Shown here one piece after another: positions 52,673 through 61,506 of a stretch of 64,000 bases of DNA. Position numbers and translations under genes: made by a program. The notes below the pieces were generated by a model. The model saw only the letters and a list, made by a program, of their open reading frames with translations, ran no database searches and had not been told where the DNA came from. This stretch comes from Actibacterium atlanticum (GTDB lineage Bacteria; Pseudomonadota; Alphaproteobacteria; Rhodobacterales; Rhodobacteraceae), in NCBI RefSeq assembly GCF_000671395.1, contig NZ_AQQY01000010.1, positions 1 through 64,000 on the forward strand. The letters are read 5' to 3'. The stretch's first letter is position 1; each line of letters starts with the position of its first letter.

Positions 52673-54184
52673 ATGACTGATCCCCTGGACAAATTGCGCC
52701 GCCAGGCCAAGGCCCTGAAACGCGGCTATGAGGCGGGCGAGGATGCCGCACAAATTCGGCTGCGCCAGTACGTGCCCGCGCGAGAAGCCCCTAAATATGC
52801 TGATTTTTTGCACGTGATTGCCCGTGAGCAAGGGTTTGAAAGCTGGCCGCGCCTGAAGGTTGCCGCTGAAACCGTCGGGCTGGATCGGGCAGCACGGCAG
52901 CAAAGGTTGAAGATCGCGCTCTATCACGGGCAAAACCACGTGGTGCGCCAATTGCTGCAGGACACGCCCGATCTTGCCGAAGGGGCGTTCGGCTTGCAGG
53001 TGGCATTGCTGAACCGCGCGGCGGTGGCGCGGATGCTTGCCAATGATCCGACGTTGGCCACGCAAAATTTTGGTCCGCGTCGTCCCATCCTGCATCTGGC
53101 CTTTTCCAAGTGGATTCACGCAGACCCAGCGCTGGAGGCCGATATGCTGGCCATCGCTGAGATGCTGGTGGACCACGGCGCGGATGTGAATGACGGTTTT
53201 CCATTTCAGCCCGGCGACGATCATTTGCTGTCGGCGCTTTATGGAGCGATTGGCCATGCGGATAACATGGTTTTGGGGCAATGGTTGCTGGATCATGGCG
53301 CTGATCCAAATGATGGCGAGTCGCTCTATCACGCGACCGAGCTGGGCCATCACAAAGGGCTGCGCATGCTGCTGGCGGCCGGGGCCGAGCCGCGCGGGAC
53401 CAATGCGTTGCTCAGGGCGATCGACTTTAATGATCACACGGCGGTGCAGGTGTTGTTAGGCGCCGGGGCGCAGGTGCAGGAGTTTAACGCCGACCCGGTG
53501 GGTGGCGAAGCGCCCTATGTGATCCCGGCTTTGCATCAGGCCGCGCGTCGGGGCGTTGATGCGCGGATGGTGGAACTACTGCTGGAAGCGGGGGCGGACC
53601 CGTCGCTGAGGTTTAAGGGGCGCACCGCCTATGGCTATGCACGGGTTTTTGGACAGGGGGCGCTCGCCCGGGCCATCGAGGCCCGAACGCGCGCTTTGGC
53701 GCTGGACGCGGATGAAGTGCTTTTGGCCGACGTCGCGGTGGGGGAGGTGATACGAGAGCGACGGTTTGATCCGCTGCGGCTTCCTGTCGGATATGAGAAC
53801 CTGCTGCACGAGATCATCGCGATGCCGGGAAAATTGCCTCATGCCATGCGGTTGGTCTCAGCTGGCTGGCCGCATGAGCGCGCCGACAGTTTCGGCATGA
53901 CGCCTTTGCATCTGGCCGCTTGGGAAGGCTTGCCCGAGGTCATGGGGTGGCTTCTGGGGCTGGGCTGTGACCTGACCCATGTCAACGGGTATGGCGGAAC
54001 GTTATTGGGCACCATCGTGCATGGCGCGGACAATTGCCCCAACCGCGCGGACCGAGATTACATCACCTGCGCCAAGCTTGCATTGGATCACGGCGCCCCC
54101 GTGTTGGGGCGCGAGGCCGATGAGTCGGGTGACCCCGAATTATCTGAGTATCTGCGCGCGCGTCTTCAGCCGAAGGGGGAATAA
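52673..54184 (+). CDS. Ankyrin repeat protein
   Basis: 503 aa from ATG 52673 (AGGAG 7 bases ahead). A few helices at the N-terminus are followed by scattered ankyrin repeats (for example MLVDHGADVNDG, LLDHGADPNDG, LLLEAGADPSLRFKGRTAYGYA, MTPLHLAAWEGLPEVMGWLLGLGCD). No catalytic domain, signal peptide or membrane segment is obvious, so it looks cytoplasmic, likely protein-binding. It is divergent from dnaX, with 207 bases between; 52466-52672 holds no other gene. Confidence 0.85.
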   Translation: MTDPLDKLRRQAKALKRGYEAGEDAAQIRLRQYVPAREAPKYADFLHVIAREQGFESWPRLKVAAETVGLDRAARQQRLKIALYHGQNHVVRQLLQDTPDLAEGAFGLQVALLNRAAVARMLANDPTLATQNFGPRRPILHLAFSKWIHADPALEADMLAIAEMLVDHGADVNDGFPFQPGDDHLLSALYGAIGHADNMVLGQWLLDHGADPNDGESLYHATELGHHKGLRMLLAAGAEPRGTNALLRAIDFNDHTAVQVLLGAGAQVQEFNADPVGGEAPYVIPALHQAARRGVDARMVELLLEAGADPSLRFKGRTAYGYARVFGQGALARAIEARTRALALDADEVLLADVAVGEVIRERRFDPLRLPVGYENLLHEIIAMPGKLPHAMRLVSAGWPHERADSFGMTPLHLAAWEGLPEVMGWLLGLGCDLTHVNGYGGTLLGTIVHGADNCPNRADRDYITCAKLALDHGAPVLGREADESGDPELSEYLRARLQPKGE

Positions 54185-54187
54185 GGT

Positions 54188-54281
54188 GAGAGGCTGGACA
54201 ACGACCCAAGCGGGGCTCGTTACGGCTGCTTCCTTCCGGACCTGACCGGGTTGGCGAGGTGCCTGCCCGCGCCAACCTCTC
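54188..54281 (-). ncRNA. ffs: Signal recognition particle RNA, small type (4.5S)
   Basis: On the minus strand the region reads GGTCAGGTCCGGAAGGAAGC, the universal bacterial SRP RNA core that binds Ffh. The ends pair: bases 54272-54281 and 54188-54197 form a 10-bp terminal helix (one G-U), so the RNA is about 94 nt, the small eubacterial form. It couples with Ffh to target membrane proteins. It lies between the ankyrin gene and an ABC permease, near dnaX. Confidence 0.93.
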
Positions 54282-54288
54282 GAGGGTT

Positions 54289-54317
54289 TACATAAGCTTC
54301 ACCCCCGGGATTCGCAA
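54289..54317 (-). promoter_or_regulatory. Promoter of the SRP RNA
   Basis: On the minus strand TTGCGA (54312-54317) and TATGTA (54289-54294) are separated by 17 bases, and the -10 box ends 7 bases before the predicted RNA start at 54281. This is a good sigma-70-type fit. Overlaps the ABC permease terminator. Confidence 0.6.
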
Positions 54318-54327
54318 GCCCGGGGGT
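54301..54327 (-). terminator. Terminator after the ABC permease
   Basis: Perfect 9-bp stem (54301-54309 with 54319-54327), 9-base loop, just past the permease stop on the minus strand. No long T run follows. It shares DNA with the ffs promoter. Confidence 0.6.
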
Positions 54328-54335
54328 GTGCCAGC

Positions 54336-55103
54336 TTATCCTGGCGCGCGTTCAGCCCAGCCTGCAAAGATTTTTTCCAGCAGCACTACGATGTAGTACA
54401 GCACGATCCCCAAGAAGGCCAAAGCCAGCAGCACGGCAAACATCAGCGGGTAGTCGGCGCTGATTTTGCCACTGTCAAACAGCGAGCCAAGGCCGCGGCC
54501 GTGGGGGCTGACGATTTCCATCAGGTTGGTGCCGATGAAGGCCAGCGTCACTGCCACCTTCAGCGCGCCAAAGAACTCGGGCAGAGTTTTGGGCAGGGCG
54601 ATCTTCCAGAAGATCGTCACACGCGAGGCCCCCAGGGATCGTAGGATATCACGATATTCAGGTTCAAGCGTGCTAAGCCCGATCGACACCGACACGGCAA
54701 TCGGAAAGAACGAGATCATGAAAGCGATCAGAATGGTGTTCAGGTTGTGCTCACCTACAAACATCAGCGCCAGGATCGGCACAACGGTGGCCTTGGGGAT
54801 GGCGTTGAAGCCGACCAAAAGCGGATAGAGCGCATCGCGCATCAGTTTTGAGAACCCCATGACCATACCCAAAGCCGTACCCGCGATCACCGCCAGCAAC
54901 AGTCCGACAACTGTGCGCCAAAGGGTCTGCCAGCCGTTCTCGATAAACAGTAGACGATATTTCCAGAAGGCCGGAACAAGATCGCTGGGCGACGCCATTT
55001 TATAGTTCGGCCAACCGTTGACCCAGACCAGCCATTCCCAGAACAACAAGAACAGGATGGCTGCGGCCAAGGGGACACCAACTTTGTAAAGCGTGCTGTT
55101 CAT
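54336..55103 (-). CDS. ABC transporter permease (NMT1/nitrate-type importer)
   Basis: 255 aa. Five to six membrane helices and the EAA-like loop DILRSLGASRVTIFWKIALPKTLPEFFGALKVAV of BPD-type permeases of the SsuC/TauC/ThiX class. The start overlaps (ATGA) the ATPase stop. Imports a small organic compound such as a pyrimidine or sulfonate; substrate unknown. Confidence 0.88.
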   Translation of the reverse strand: MNSTLYKVGVPLAAAILFLLFWEWLVWVNGWPNYKMASPSDLVPAFWKYRLLFIENGWQTLWRTVVGLLLAVIAGTALGMVMGFSKLMRDALYPLLVGFNAIPKATVVPILALMFVGEHNLNTILIAFMISFFPIAVSVSIGLSTLEPEYRDILRSLGASRVTIFWKIALPKTLPEFFGALKVAVTLAFIGTNLMEIVSPHGRGLGSLFDSGKISADYPLMFAVLLALAFLGIVLYYIVVLLEKIFAGWAERAPG

Positions 55104-55903
55104 TGGGCGGCCTCCTCTTGGGTTGCGCGGCCTTGGGCGATCTGGATTTGATGGCGCAGGGTGGCCAGATAATCGACAGCTTTGGGTTGATAGAGCACAT
55201 CCAAAGCGCGTTCGCCCGGCAGGTCGACATCCAGCACGAACTGGGTGGTGGCAGGGCGGCCCGACAGCACGATGACCTCGTCGGCCAGATAGACGCTTTC
55301 ACGCAGATCATGGGTGATCAGCAGCGAGGTGAAGGGTTCCTGGCGGCGCAGTTCATGCATGGTTTGCCACAGGTCTTCGCGGGTAAATGCATCCAGCGCG
55401 CCGAAGGGTTCATCAAGGATCAGCACATCGGGTTTATGTACCAAGGACCGACACAAAGAGGCCCGTTGCCGCATCCCGCCCGACAGTTCCGAGGGGCGCT
55501 TGTCTTCAAAACCCTCAAGGCCAACCAGTGCCAACAGTTCCTCGGCCCGTTTGATCCTGTCTTTCTTGGGCATCCGCGGCGCGACGATTTCCAGCGGCAA
55601 AATGACATTGTCCAAAATGGTTCGCCATTCCAGCAGCACTGGGTTCTGAAACGCCATGCCCACGGTTTTGCGCGGGGATTTGACCCGTTCACCATGTAAC
55701 CAAACCTCACCGCGGTCAGGGCGCAACAGCCCTGCGATCAACTTGGTCAGGGTGGACTTGCCGCAGCCCGATGGGCCGACGACGGCCGTGAACGTGCCCT
55801 CGGGCACCGATACGTTCAGATTGTCCAGCACCGGCAGGGGGCCCGTTGCGGTTTGATAGGCGTGGGTCACGCCCTTGATCTCGATGAGAGCGGGTTCGGT
55901 CAT
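55100..55903 (-). CDS. ABC transporter ATPase (NMT1-type importer)
   Basis: 267 aa from ATG 55903 (frame open 14 codons further). Walker A GPSGCGKS at 43-50, signature LSGGMRQRASLCRSL and Walker B LILDEPFGALD. Typical of SsuB/TauB/ThiZ. Operon of substrate-binding protein, ATPase, permease. Confidence 0.9.
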   Translation of the reverse strand: MTEPALIEIKGVTHAYQTATGPLPVLDNLNVSVPEGTFTAVVGPSGCGKSTLTKLIAGLLRPDRGEVWLHGERVKSPRKTVGMAFQNPVLLEWRTILDNVILPLEIVAPRMPKKDRIKRAEELLALVGLEGFEDKRPSELSGGMRQRASLCRSLVHKPDVLILDEPFGALDAFTREDLWQTMHELRRQEPFTSLLITHDLRESVYLADEVIVLSGRPATTQFVLDVDLPGERALDVLYQPKAVDYLATLRHQIQIAQGRATQEEAAQ

Positions 55904-55963
55904 GGCAGATTGTCCAGAAAGAAGCGCGCGCGGGCAAAGAACCATCGCCCGCGCGCTAGGGCC

Positions 55964-56968
55964 TTATTTCAGCGCGAAGTTGCCTTCGGGCAGATAGGCG
56001 TCGGTGAAGTACAGGGACGCGTCAGGCGCTGACTTGAACTCGTATGTTTCGCCGATCTGGGCCAAGGCGGCCTCCATACGTTCGGCGTCGATCCCACCCA
56101 TGCCGTTTTCCATGACGTAATCGGTGGCAACGTTGTCGTCGATCGCCAGTTTCAGACGCCAGGCCTCAAGGTCGACATCTGCGGCCGGGTTTCGCTTGGC
56201 AACCATGGCGGCACCGGCCGCGGGGTCCGCAATGACGTCTTTCCAACCGGCGGCAACGGCGCCCAGGAAGCCTTTGACCAGATCTGGGTTGGCCTCGGCA
56301 AATTCTGTGTTCACAATGATCGCGTTGCCGTAAAGCGATAGGCCATAATCCGCCATCAAGATGGTGGAAATATCGTCTTCAGGCACGCCCAGACGCACAA
56401 GGTTCAGGAAAGACGAGAACGAGAACCCGGTGACGGCGGCGACTTTGCCTTCGGCCAGCATCGGTTCGCGGGTTGGGAATCCTACGGGTTCAACCGTGAT
56501 CGCGCTGACGTCCAGATCGTTGGCAGACGCAAACGGCGGGAACTGGGCCCATGCGCCATCGGGCGGCGGGGCGCCCAGGACTTTACCTTCAAGGTCTTTC
56601 GGCGTTTCAACGCCCAGCGACTTGCGGCCCACCACAGCGAAGGGCGGTTTGTCGTAGATCATCATCACGGCTGTGACAGGCGCGCCGGGGTTTTGATCCA
56701 GAAATTTCACCAAAGAGTTGATATCGGCAAAGCCAAAGGGAAACGCGCCGGTGGCAACCTTGGGGATCGCATCCAGCGAGCCTTTCCCGGCGCTGATTTC
56801 AACATCCAGCCCAGCAGCGGCAAAGTGGCCATTATCGGCCGCGGCGAAATAGGCGGCCGAGGGGCCTTCGAATTTCCAGTCCAGTGTAAACGGGGTCTTG
56901 GTTTCAGCCAGAGCAGCCGTGGCGCTGATCGCAGCGGCGGCGGCGATGGCCAGAGATTTCATAAGCAT
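55964..56968 (-). CDS. ABC substrate-binding protein, NMT1/THI5-like
   Basis: 334 aa. Signal peptide (MLMKSLAIAAAAAISATAALA), then LDWKFEGPSAAYFAAADNGHFAAAGLDVEI, typical of the NMT1/THI5-like family that binds pyrimidines, taurine, riboflavin or related molecules. Start 56968 chosen for AGGAAG seven bases ahead. First gene of the importer operon; no thiamine riboswitch is visible in the 145 bases upstream. Confidence 0.88.
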   Translation of the reverse strand: MLMKSLAIAAAAAISATAALAETKTPFTLDWKFEGPSAAYFAAADNGHFAAAGLDVEISAGKGSLDAIPKVATGAFPFGFADINSLVKFLDQNPGAPVTAVMMIYDKPPFAVVGRKSLGVETPKDLEGKVLGAPPPDGAWAQFPPFASANDLDVSAITVEPVGFPTREPMLAEGKVAAVTGFSFSSFLNLVRLGVPEDDISTILMADYGLSLYGNAIIVNTEFAEANPDLVKGFLGAVAAGWKDVIADPAAGAAMVAKRNPAADVDLEAWRLKLAIDDNVATDYVMENGMGGIDAERMEAALAQIGETYEFKSAPDASLYFTDAYLPEGNFALK

Positions 56969-57113
56969 CTTTTCTTCCTCGCACTTAAATCGCGTCGACC
57001 ATGGCCGTACCGCGTATCAGCGACGAGGGGGTGGCAAGGTCAACTGCATTGCAGAATATGCATTTGTTGACCGATTGGGCAAACTTTTACCGAATGCACA
57101 AAAATCGGGCCGC

Positions 57114-57761
57114 TCAGGGCGCGAGGCCAGCCGCCTGCGCCCCCGCGATCAAATCATCCGCTATAAAATGGGCAAGCCCAAGGGGGGCCGGTTTCATATC
57201 GGGCACTTGGACAACTGTCATGCCAGCTGCAAGCGCGGCGCGCACGCCGGTTTCGCTGTCTTCAAAGGCGATGCAATCGGACGGGGCGTGGCCCAAACGG
57301 CTGGCGGCCTCTAGGTAGGGGTCAGGCGCGGGTTTGGGGTTGGCAATACAGTTGAATCCAACAAGCGTGTCAAAGCGGTGGTCCAGCCCGGCTTGGCCCA
57401 GTTTTTCCCACGCACGTTTGGTTTGGGTCGAGGTGGCGATGGCTTTGGGCAGAGGCAGCGCATCGACCAGATCCAGCATCTCGACCGCGCGTGGTCGCAA
57501 GGGCACACCGTTTTCGAACCGACGGTCACACGCGATGGTCCACAAGGTGTTCAGCCGGTCCATATCCAGATCATGGCCCAGAAAATCGCGCAGCAGCTGT
57601 GCGCCGGTTTCGTGATCTTTGCCCATCAGCTGATCCACAAAGAACTGATACGGCACGTCCAGCCCCATCTGCGCGCAGGCTTCGACACCGGCCTCTTGCG
57701 CGACACGCTCGGTATCCAGCAACAGGCCGTCCATGTCGAAAATAACCGCTTTGAACCGCAT
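57114..57761 (-). CDS. HAD-superfamily phosphatase
   Basis: 215 aa from ATG 57761. Motif I FDMDGLLLDTE with Asp9 and Asp11, plus the later DSETGVRAALAAGM block. A beta-phosphoglucomutase/phosphoglycolate-phosphatase-like hydrolase of small phosphorylated metabolites. Upstream of the ABC importer by about 145 bases; no evidence they share a substrate. Confidence 0.85.
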   Translation of the reverse strand: MRFKAVIFDMDGLLLDTERVAQEAGVEACAQMGLDVPYQFFVDQLMGKDHETGAQLLRDFLGHDLDMDRLNTLWTIACDRRFENGVPLRPRAVEMLDLVDALPLPKAIATSTQTKRAWEKLGQAGLDHRFDTLVGFNCIANPKPAPDPYLEAASRLGHAPSDCIAFEDSETGVRAALAAGMTVVQVPDMKPAPLGLAHFIADDLIAGAQAAGLAP

Positions 57762-57845
57762 CTCGCGCCCTCCTGTTTCAATGCCAGAGATAAGCAAGCC
57801 CCCCGATAAGTCGAGAGAGCCTGACGCAAGATTTATGTCGGTTCG

Positions 57846-59828
57846 TTACAAGTCGATGCGGAACCGGGTAAACCCGCCGGGGGCCTCGCCCGCCGGAGAA
57901 ATCGACATGCCCGGCACCTTGTCAGCATATTGCGCGGCCTTAGGGCCGGTGTCGAACAACACGCTGGTCCCCGGCAGGGCGGCAAAGCGCCAATTGGCGT
58001 CGGCCTGCAGGCTGACGGTGCCTTGTTCAACGATATAGCGCACAACGACATCGCGGTTGGTATCAGGGGCCTCGAACACCACCGTTGTGCCGTCATTGCC
58101 GGGGAAGTGCCCGCCACCGCCTGCGCGATAGTTGTTTGTTGCGACGATGAATTCATCGTTCGGCGCGACCTGTTTGCCCTGATAGGTCAGGTTGATGATC
58201 CGGCGCGCACCCGGGTTGATAACCTCGCCCGAACGTTCGGCGTATTTCGAAGGCTGGCTCAGGTCGATTTCATAGTCGACCCCTTCGATGACGTCGAAAT
58301 TGTAGCTGGGGAAATCCGGGTTCAACAGCAACTGATCCGGCTGCCCCGGTGTGATCTGGTTGAACATGCCAGCCGAGCGTTCCAGCCAGTCGCGCAACTG
58401 GGCGCCACTGATCCGAACGGCGCGCAGGGTGTTGGGATAAAGGTACAGATCGGCGACATTCTTGATCGCGACATCGCCCACTGGTACGTCGGTATAATAC
58501 TCGGGCCCGCCCCGCCCTCCGGCCTTGAATGGCGCTGCCGCGGAAAGGATAGGCAGCCCCTCATGCGGCGTGCCTTTCATCATTTCGCGCACGTACCATT
58601 GTTGGGCGTCCGCCACGATCTGAACCGAAGGATCATCCGCAACCAGAGCGAAGTAGGAATGGAGCGGTGTAGTGGTTTTGCCCACAGCTCGGCGGACATA
58701 GGCCAGTGTTTCTTCGTGGTCCTTGGCCAGCGCCTCCAGCACGTATTGCTGGCTGTCGACCAAAGGCTGCACTTTGCGGTCTTCGCTGCGCTTGAAAATT
58801 GGCCGGGCCTCGGTCGCATGACCTATCACGCGCCATTCATTGCCCGAGCGTTCGATCATCAAGTCGATCAACCCCAGATGCGAGCCCCAGAACCCACCCA
58901 TCGCGGCGGGTTTGCCGTGTATCGTGCCAGCCTTGGCATCGACGGCGGCCATGCCTTCGTAGGTTGAGGACGGGAAAACCAAGTGGCTGTGCCCGGTCAG
59001 CACGGCGTCTATGCCATCAATCGCAGCCAGCGGGACACTGGCGTTTTCCATGCCGTCAAAATGGTCGGCGCGCCCGATACCTGAATGCGACAGGGCGACG
59101 ATCAGGTCCGCGCCCTCTTCCTTCATTTGCGGCACATAGGCGGCGGCGCTTTCAATAATGTCGCGTACCTGCACGTTGCCTTCCAGATGACGGCGATCCC
59201 AGTTCATGATTTGCGGCGGCACAAAGCCGATCAGGCCGATGTTGATCTGATGACGCTGGCCCGCGCCATCGGTGACGTGTCGTTTCAGGATGACATAAGG
59301 TTTGACCAACGTGGTATCGCGCAGGGCGCTACTGCCTTTTTCCTTGATTACATTTGCCGACACTACCGGGAAATCTGCCCCGGCAAGCGATTTCACCAGG
59401 AAATCCAGACCATAGTTGAACTCATGATTGCCCAGTGTTGTGGCGTCGAAACCAACGGTGTTCATCGCGGTGATCACCGGGTGCATGTCCCCTTCTTTCA
59501 TGCCGCGTTCATAGGCGATGTAATCACCCATCGGGTTGCCCTGCAGGAAGTCCCCGTTGTCCAATAAGATCGAGTTCGTGGCCTCTTGCCGGATCGCCCT
59601 GATATGGGTCGCAGTACGGGCAAGGCCCACGGTGTCCACCGGGCGATCCCCGTAATAGTCATAGGGGTACACATGCACATGGAGATCGGTTGTCTCCATG
59701 ATGCGCAGATGCGCCTGGTTGCCCGCCGCCCGGGCCGAGAATGGATGCAGTGCGATCAAGGACGCCCCCGCAATACTGCCAGACAAGAATGCCCGGCGGT
59801 TCAGATCAGTTGTATCAGTACGTACCAC
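57846..59828 (-). CDS. cpdB: 2',3'-cyclic-nucleotide 2'-phosphodiesterase/3'-nucleotidase (CpdB-like)
   Basis: 660 aa. A twin-arginine signal (LNRRAFLSGSIAGASLIAL at residues 9-27, Arg11-Arg12) predicts Tat export. The metallophosphatase N-terminal domain has ETTDLHVHVYPYDYY and LGNHEFNYG, and the 5'-nucleotidase C-terminal domain follows. CpdB in the periplasm hydrolyses 2',3'-cyclic nucleotides and 3'-nucleotides, helping salvage RNA-derived nucleosides. Divergent from nudC with 178 bases between. Confidence 0.93.
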   Translation of the reverse strand: MVRTDTTDLNRRAFLSGSIAGASLIALHPFSARAAGNQAHLRIMETTDLHVHVYPYDYYGDRPVDTVGLARTATHIRAIRQEATNSILLDNGDFLQGNPMGDYIAYERGMKEGDMHPVITAMNTVGFDATTLGNHEFNYGLDFLVKSLAGADFPVVSANVIKEKGSSALRDTTLVKPYVILKRHVTDGAGQRHQINIGLIGFVPPQIMNWDRRHLEGNVQVRDIIESAAAYVPQMKEEGADLIVALSHSGIGRADHFDGMENASVPLAAIDGIDAVLTGHSHLVFPSSTYEGMAAVDAKAGTIHGKPAAMGGFWGSHLGLIDLMIERSGNEWRVIGHATEARPIFKRSEDRKVQPLVDSQQYVLEALAKDHEETLAYVRRAVGKTTTPLHSYFALVADDPSVQIVADAQQWYVREMMKGTPHEGLPILSAAAPFKAGGRGGPEYYTDVPVGDVAIKNVADLYLYPNTLRAVRISGAQLRDWLERSAGMFNQITPGQPDQLLLNPDFPSYNFDVIEGVDYEIDLSQPSKYAERSGEVINPGARRIINLTYQGKQVAPNDEFIVATNNYRAGGGGHFPGNDGTTVVFEAPDTNRDVVVRYIVEQGTVSLQADANWRFAALPGTSVLFDTGPKAAQYADKVPGMSISPAGEAPGGFTRFRIDL

Positions 59829-60006
59829 TTTGCGCCCCTGCGATTAAACAGCGACGGCATTGTTCGCGCGGTGCGTTTCGTTGCCGTGACACTAGGATGA
59901 ATTTTCTGCGGGGGCGAGATGGAAATCGCGCTTAAGGCGAGTTTTTATAATATTGCTAACGTTGGGCCTCCGTGGCACCAATGCGCCGACACAGAGTGAG
60001 GCGAAC

Positions 60007-60975
60007 ATGCAACACGCAGAGACAGTTACCTTTGGCGGTTCAGCGCTGGATCGCGCGGCTCATCTGCGCGGGGATGCGCAGCAGATGGCGCAGCTCTGGC
60101 AAAAGCCTGACACGCAGGTTGTGCCGCTCTGGCGTGGTAAGCCGTTGGTTCTCGCCGAGAGTTTGGATCAGTTGCACTGGCTGCGCGCGCAAGACCCGCT
60201 GGTTTCGGCCAGACAATGCGATGCGGTGTTCCTTGGGCTTGATGAGGACGGGCAGGCAAGGTTTGCCGCGGATTTGTCCGACTGGCAGCCCGATGTTCTG
60301 CCCGAAGATCTGAATGCGTTTGTCGACCTGTCTTTGCAGCATCACCCGGATTTGCCTGAAACCGTCGGTTTTGCCGAGTTGCGACGTGTTATGGCGCGTC
60401 TGTCAGCGCGCGATGCAGAGTATGCCGCGATGGCGCGTGGGCTGTTCGAATGGCACCGCAGTCATGGGTTCTGTTCAAACTGTGGCGCCCCAAATACCCG
60501 AAGCTTTGCGGGGTGGCAGGCCACATGCTCCAGCTGTGGGCGGCATCACTTTCCGCGCACTGATCCGGTAGTGATCATGCTGATTACCCGGGGCAATTCA
60601 GTTTTGATGGGGCGCTCGCCGGGATGGCCCGAAGGGATGTATTCACTGCTGGCCGGGTTTGTTGAGCCGGGCGAGACGATCGAGGCCGCCGTGCGCCGAG
60701 AAACCTTTGAAGAAGCAGGAATTCGTGTCGGAGGTGTCAGCTATCTGGCGTCACAACCCTGGCCGTTTCCGGCGTCTTTGATGATGGGGTGTCGCGGGCA
60801 GGCGGTCACGGATGACATCAAGATTGATCCCGAAGAGATCGAAGATGCCCTTTGGGTCAGCCGCGAAGAAATGCTGCTTTCCTTTGCAGGTGAGCATTCT
60901 GAAATCGCTCCGGCGCGTTCCGGCGCGATTGCGCGGTTTTTACTTGAAAACTGGCTTGCGGATCGTCTGGATTAA
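60007..60975 (+). CDS. nudC: NADH pyrophosphatase / RNA NAD-cap hydrolase
   Basis: 322 aa. Zinc-ribbon cysteines 156, 159, 174 and 177 (FCSNCG...CSSCGRHHFPRTDPVVI) and Nudix box GFVEPGETIEAAVRRETFEEAG at 217-238. NudC hydrolyses NADH to NMNH and AMP and removes NAD caps from RNA. ATG 60007, with GAGG ahead. SRPBCC gene follows 40 bases later. Confidence 0.95.
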   Translation: MQHAETVTFGGSALDRAAHLRGDAQQMAQLWQKPDTQVVPLWRGKPLVLAESLDQLHWLRAQDPLVSARQCDAVFLGLDEDGQARFAADLSDWQPDVLPEDLNAFVDLSLQHHPDLPETVGFAELRRVMARLSARDAEYAAMARGLFEWHRSHGFCSNCGAPNTRSFAGWQATCSSCGRHHFPRTDPVVIMLITRGNSVLMGRSPGWPEGMYSLLAGFVEPGETIEAAVRRETFEEAGIRVGGVSYLASQPWPFPASLMMGCRGQAVTDDIKIDPEEIEDALWVSREEMLLSFAGEHSEIAPARSGAIARFLLENWLADRLD

Positions 60976-61014
60976 CGCCAGAAAAGAGCGGCATTCAAAA
61001 CGGCGCGGCAACAT

Positions 61015-61494
61015 ATGAAATTCACCACTAAAGAAGACATCGAAGCCCCGATCGATCAGGTCTTTGCTGTGTTGTCGGATTTCGAATCCTATGAACGTGC
61101 GATCCTGCGCCGGGGCGCGGATTTGAACCGTATTGATGACCTGACCGCGCCGGGCGTAGGCATGCGCTGGCTGTGCAAGTTCAAGTATCGTGGTCGTTTT
61201 CGGACGCTCACCGCTGATCTGGTTGAATTCGACCCTGACGAAGTGATTAAGCTGAAAACCCACAGCAACGGTATCGACGGCATGTTTCAGATCGAACTGC
61301 TGAAGCTGTCTCAGCGCCATACCCGCCTTAGCGTCGTCATGGAGATGAAACCCAACACCCTGACCGCGCGCCTTTTCCTGCAGTCTCTGCGGCTGGCCAA
61401 GAGTGGCCTGACCCGCAAATTCAAGAAAAGCGTTCACGACTATGCCGAAGAATTGGAAGCCCGATTGGGCGGCAATACCGTCGGCTTTGCCTAA
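61015..61494 (+). CDS. SRPBCC-family protein
   Basis: 159 aa with a START-like fold start (MKFTTKEDIEAPIDQVFAVLSDFESYERAI) seen in SRPBCC/polyketide-cyclase-like proteins that bind lipids or small ligands. Function unspecified. Runs in the same direction as nudC, close enough (40 bases) to be co-transcribed. Confidence 0.8.
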   Translation: MKFTTKEDIEAPIDQVFAVLSDFESYERAILRRGADLNRIDDLTAPGVGMRWLCKFKYRGRFRTLTADLVEFDPDEVIKLKTHSNGIDGMFQIELLKLSQRHTRLSVVMEMKPNTLTARLFLQSLRLAKSGLTRKFKKSVHDYAEELEARLGGNTVGFA

Positions 61495-61506
61495 ATCGCG
61501 CGCCGC

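Noticed and set aside
56969-57113. Thiamine riboswitch upstream of the NMT1/THI5-like binding protein
   Set aside because: No thi-box core sequence was visible on the minus strand.
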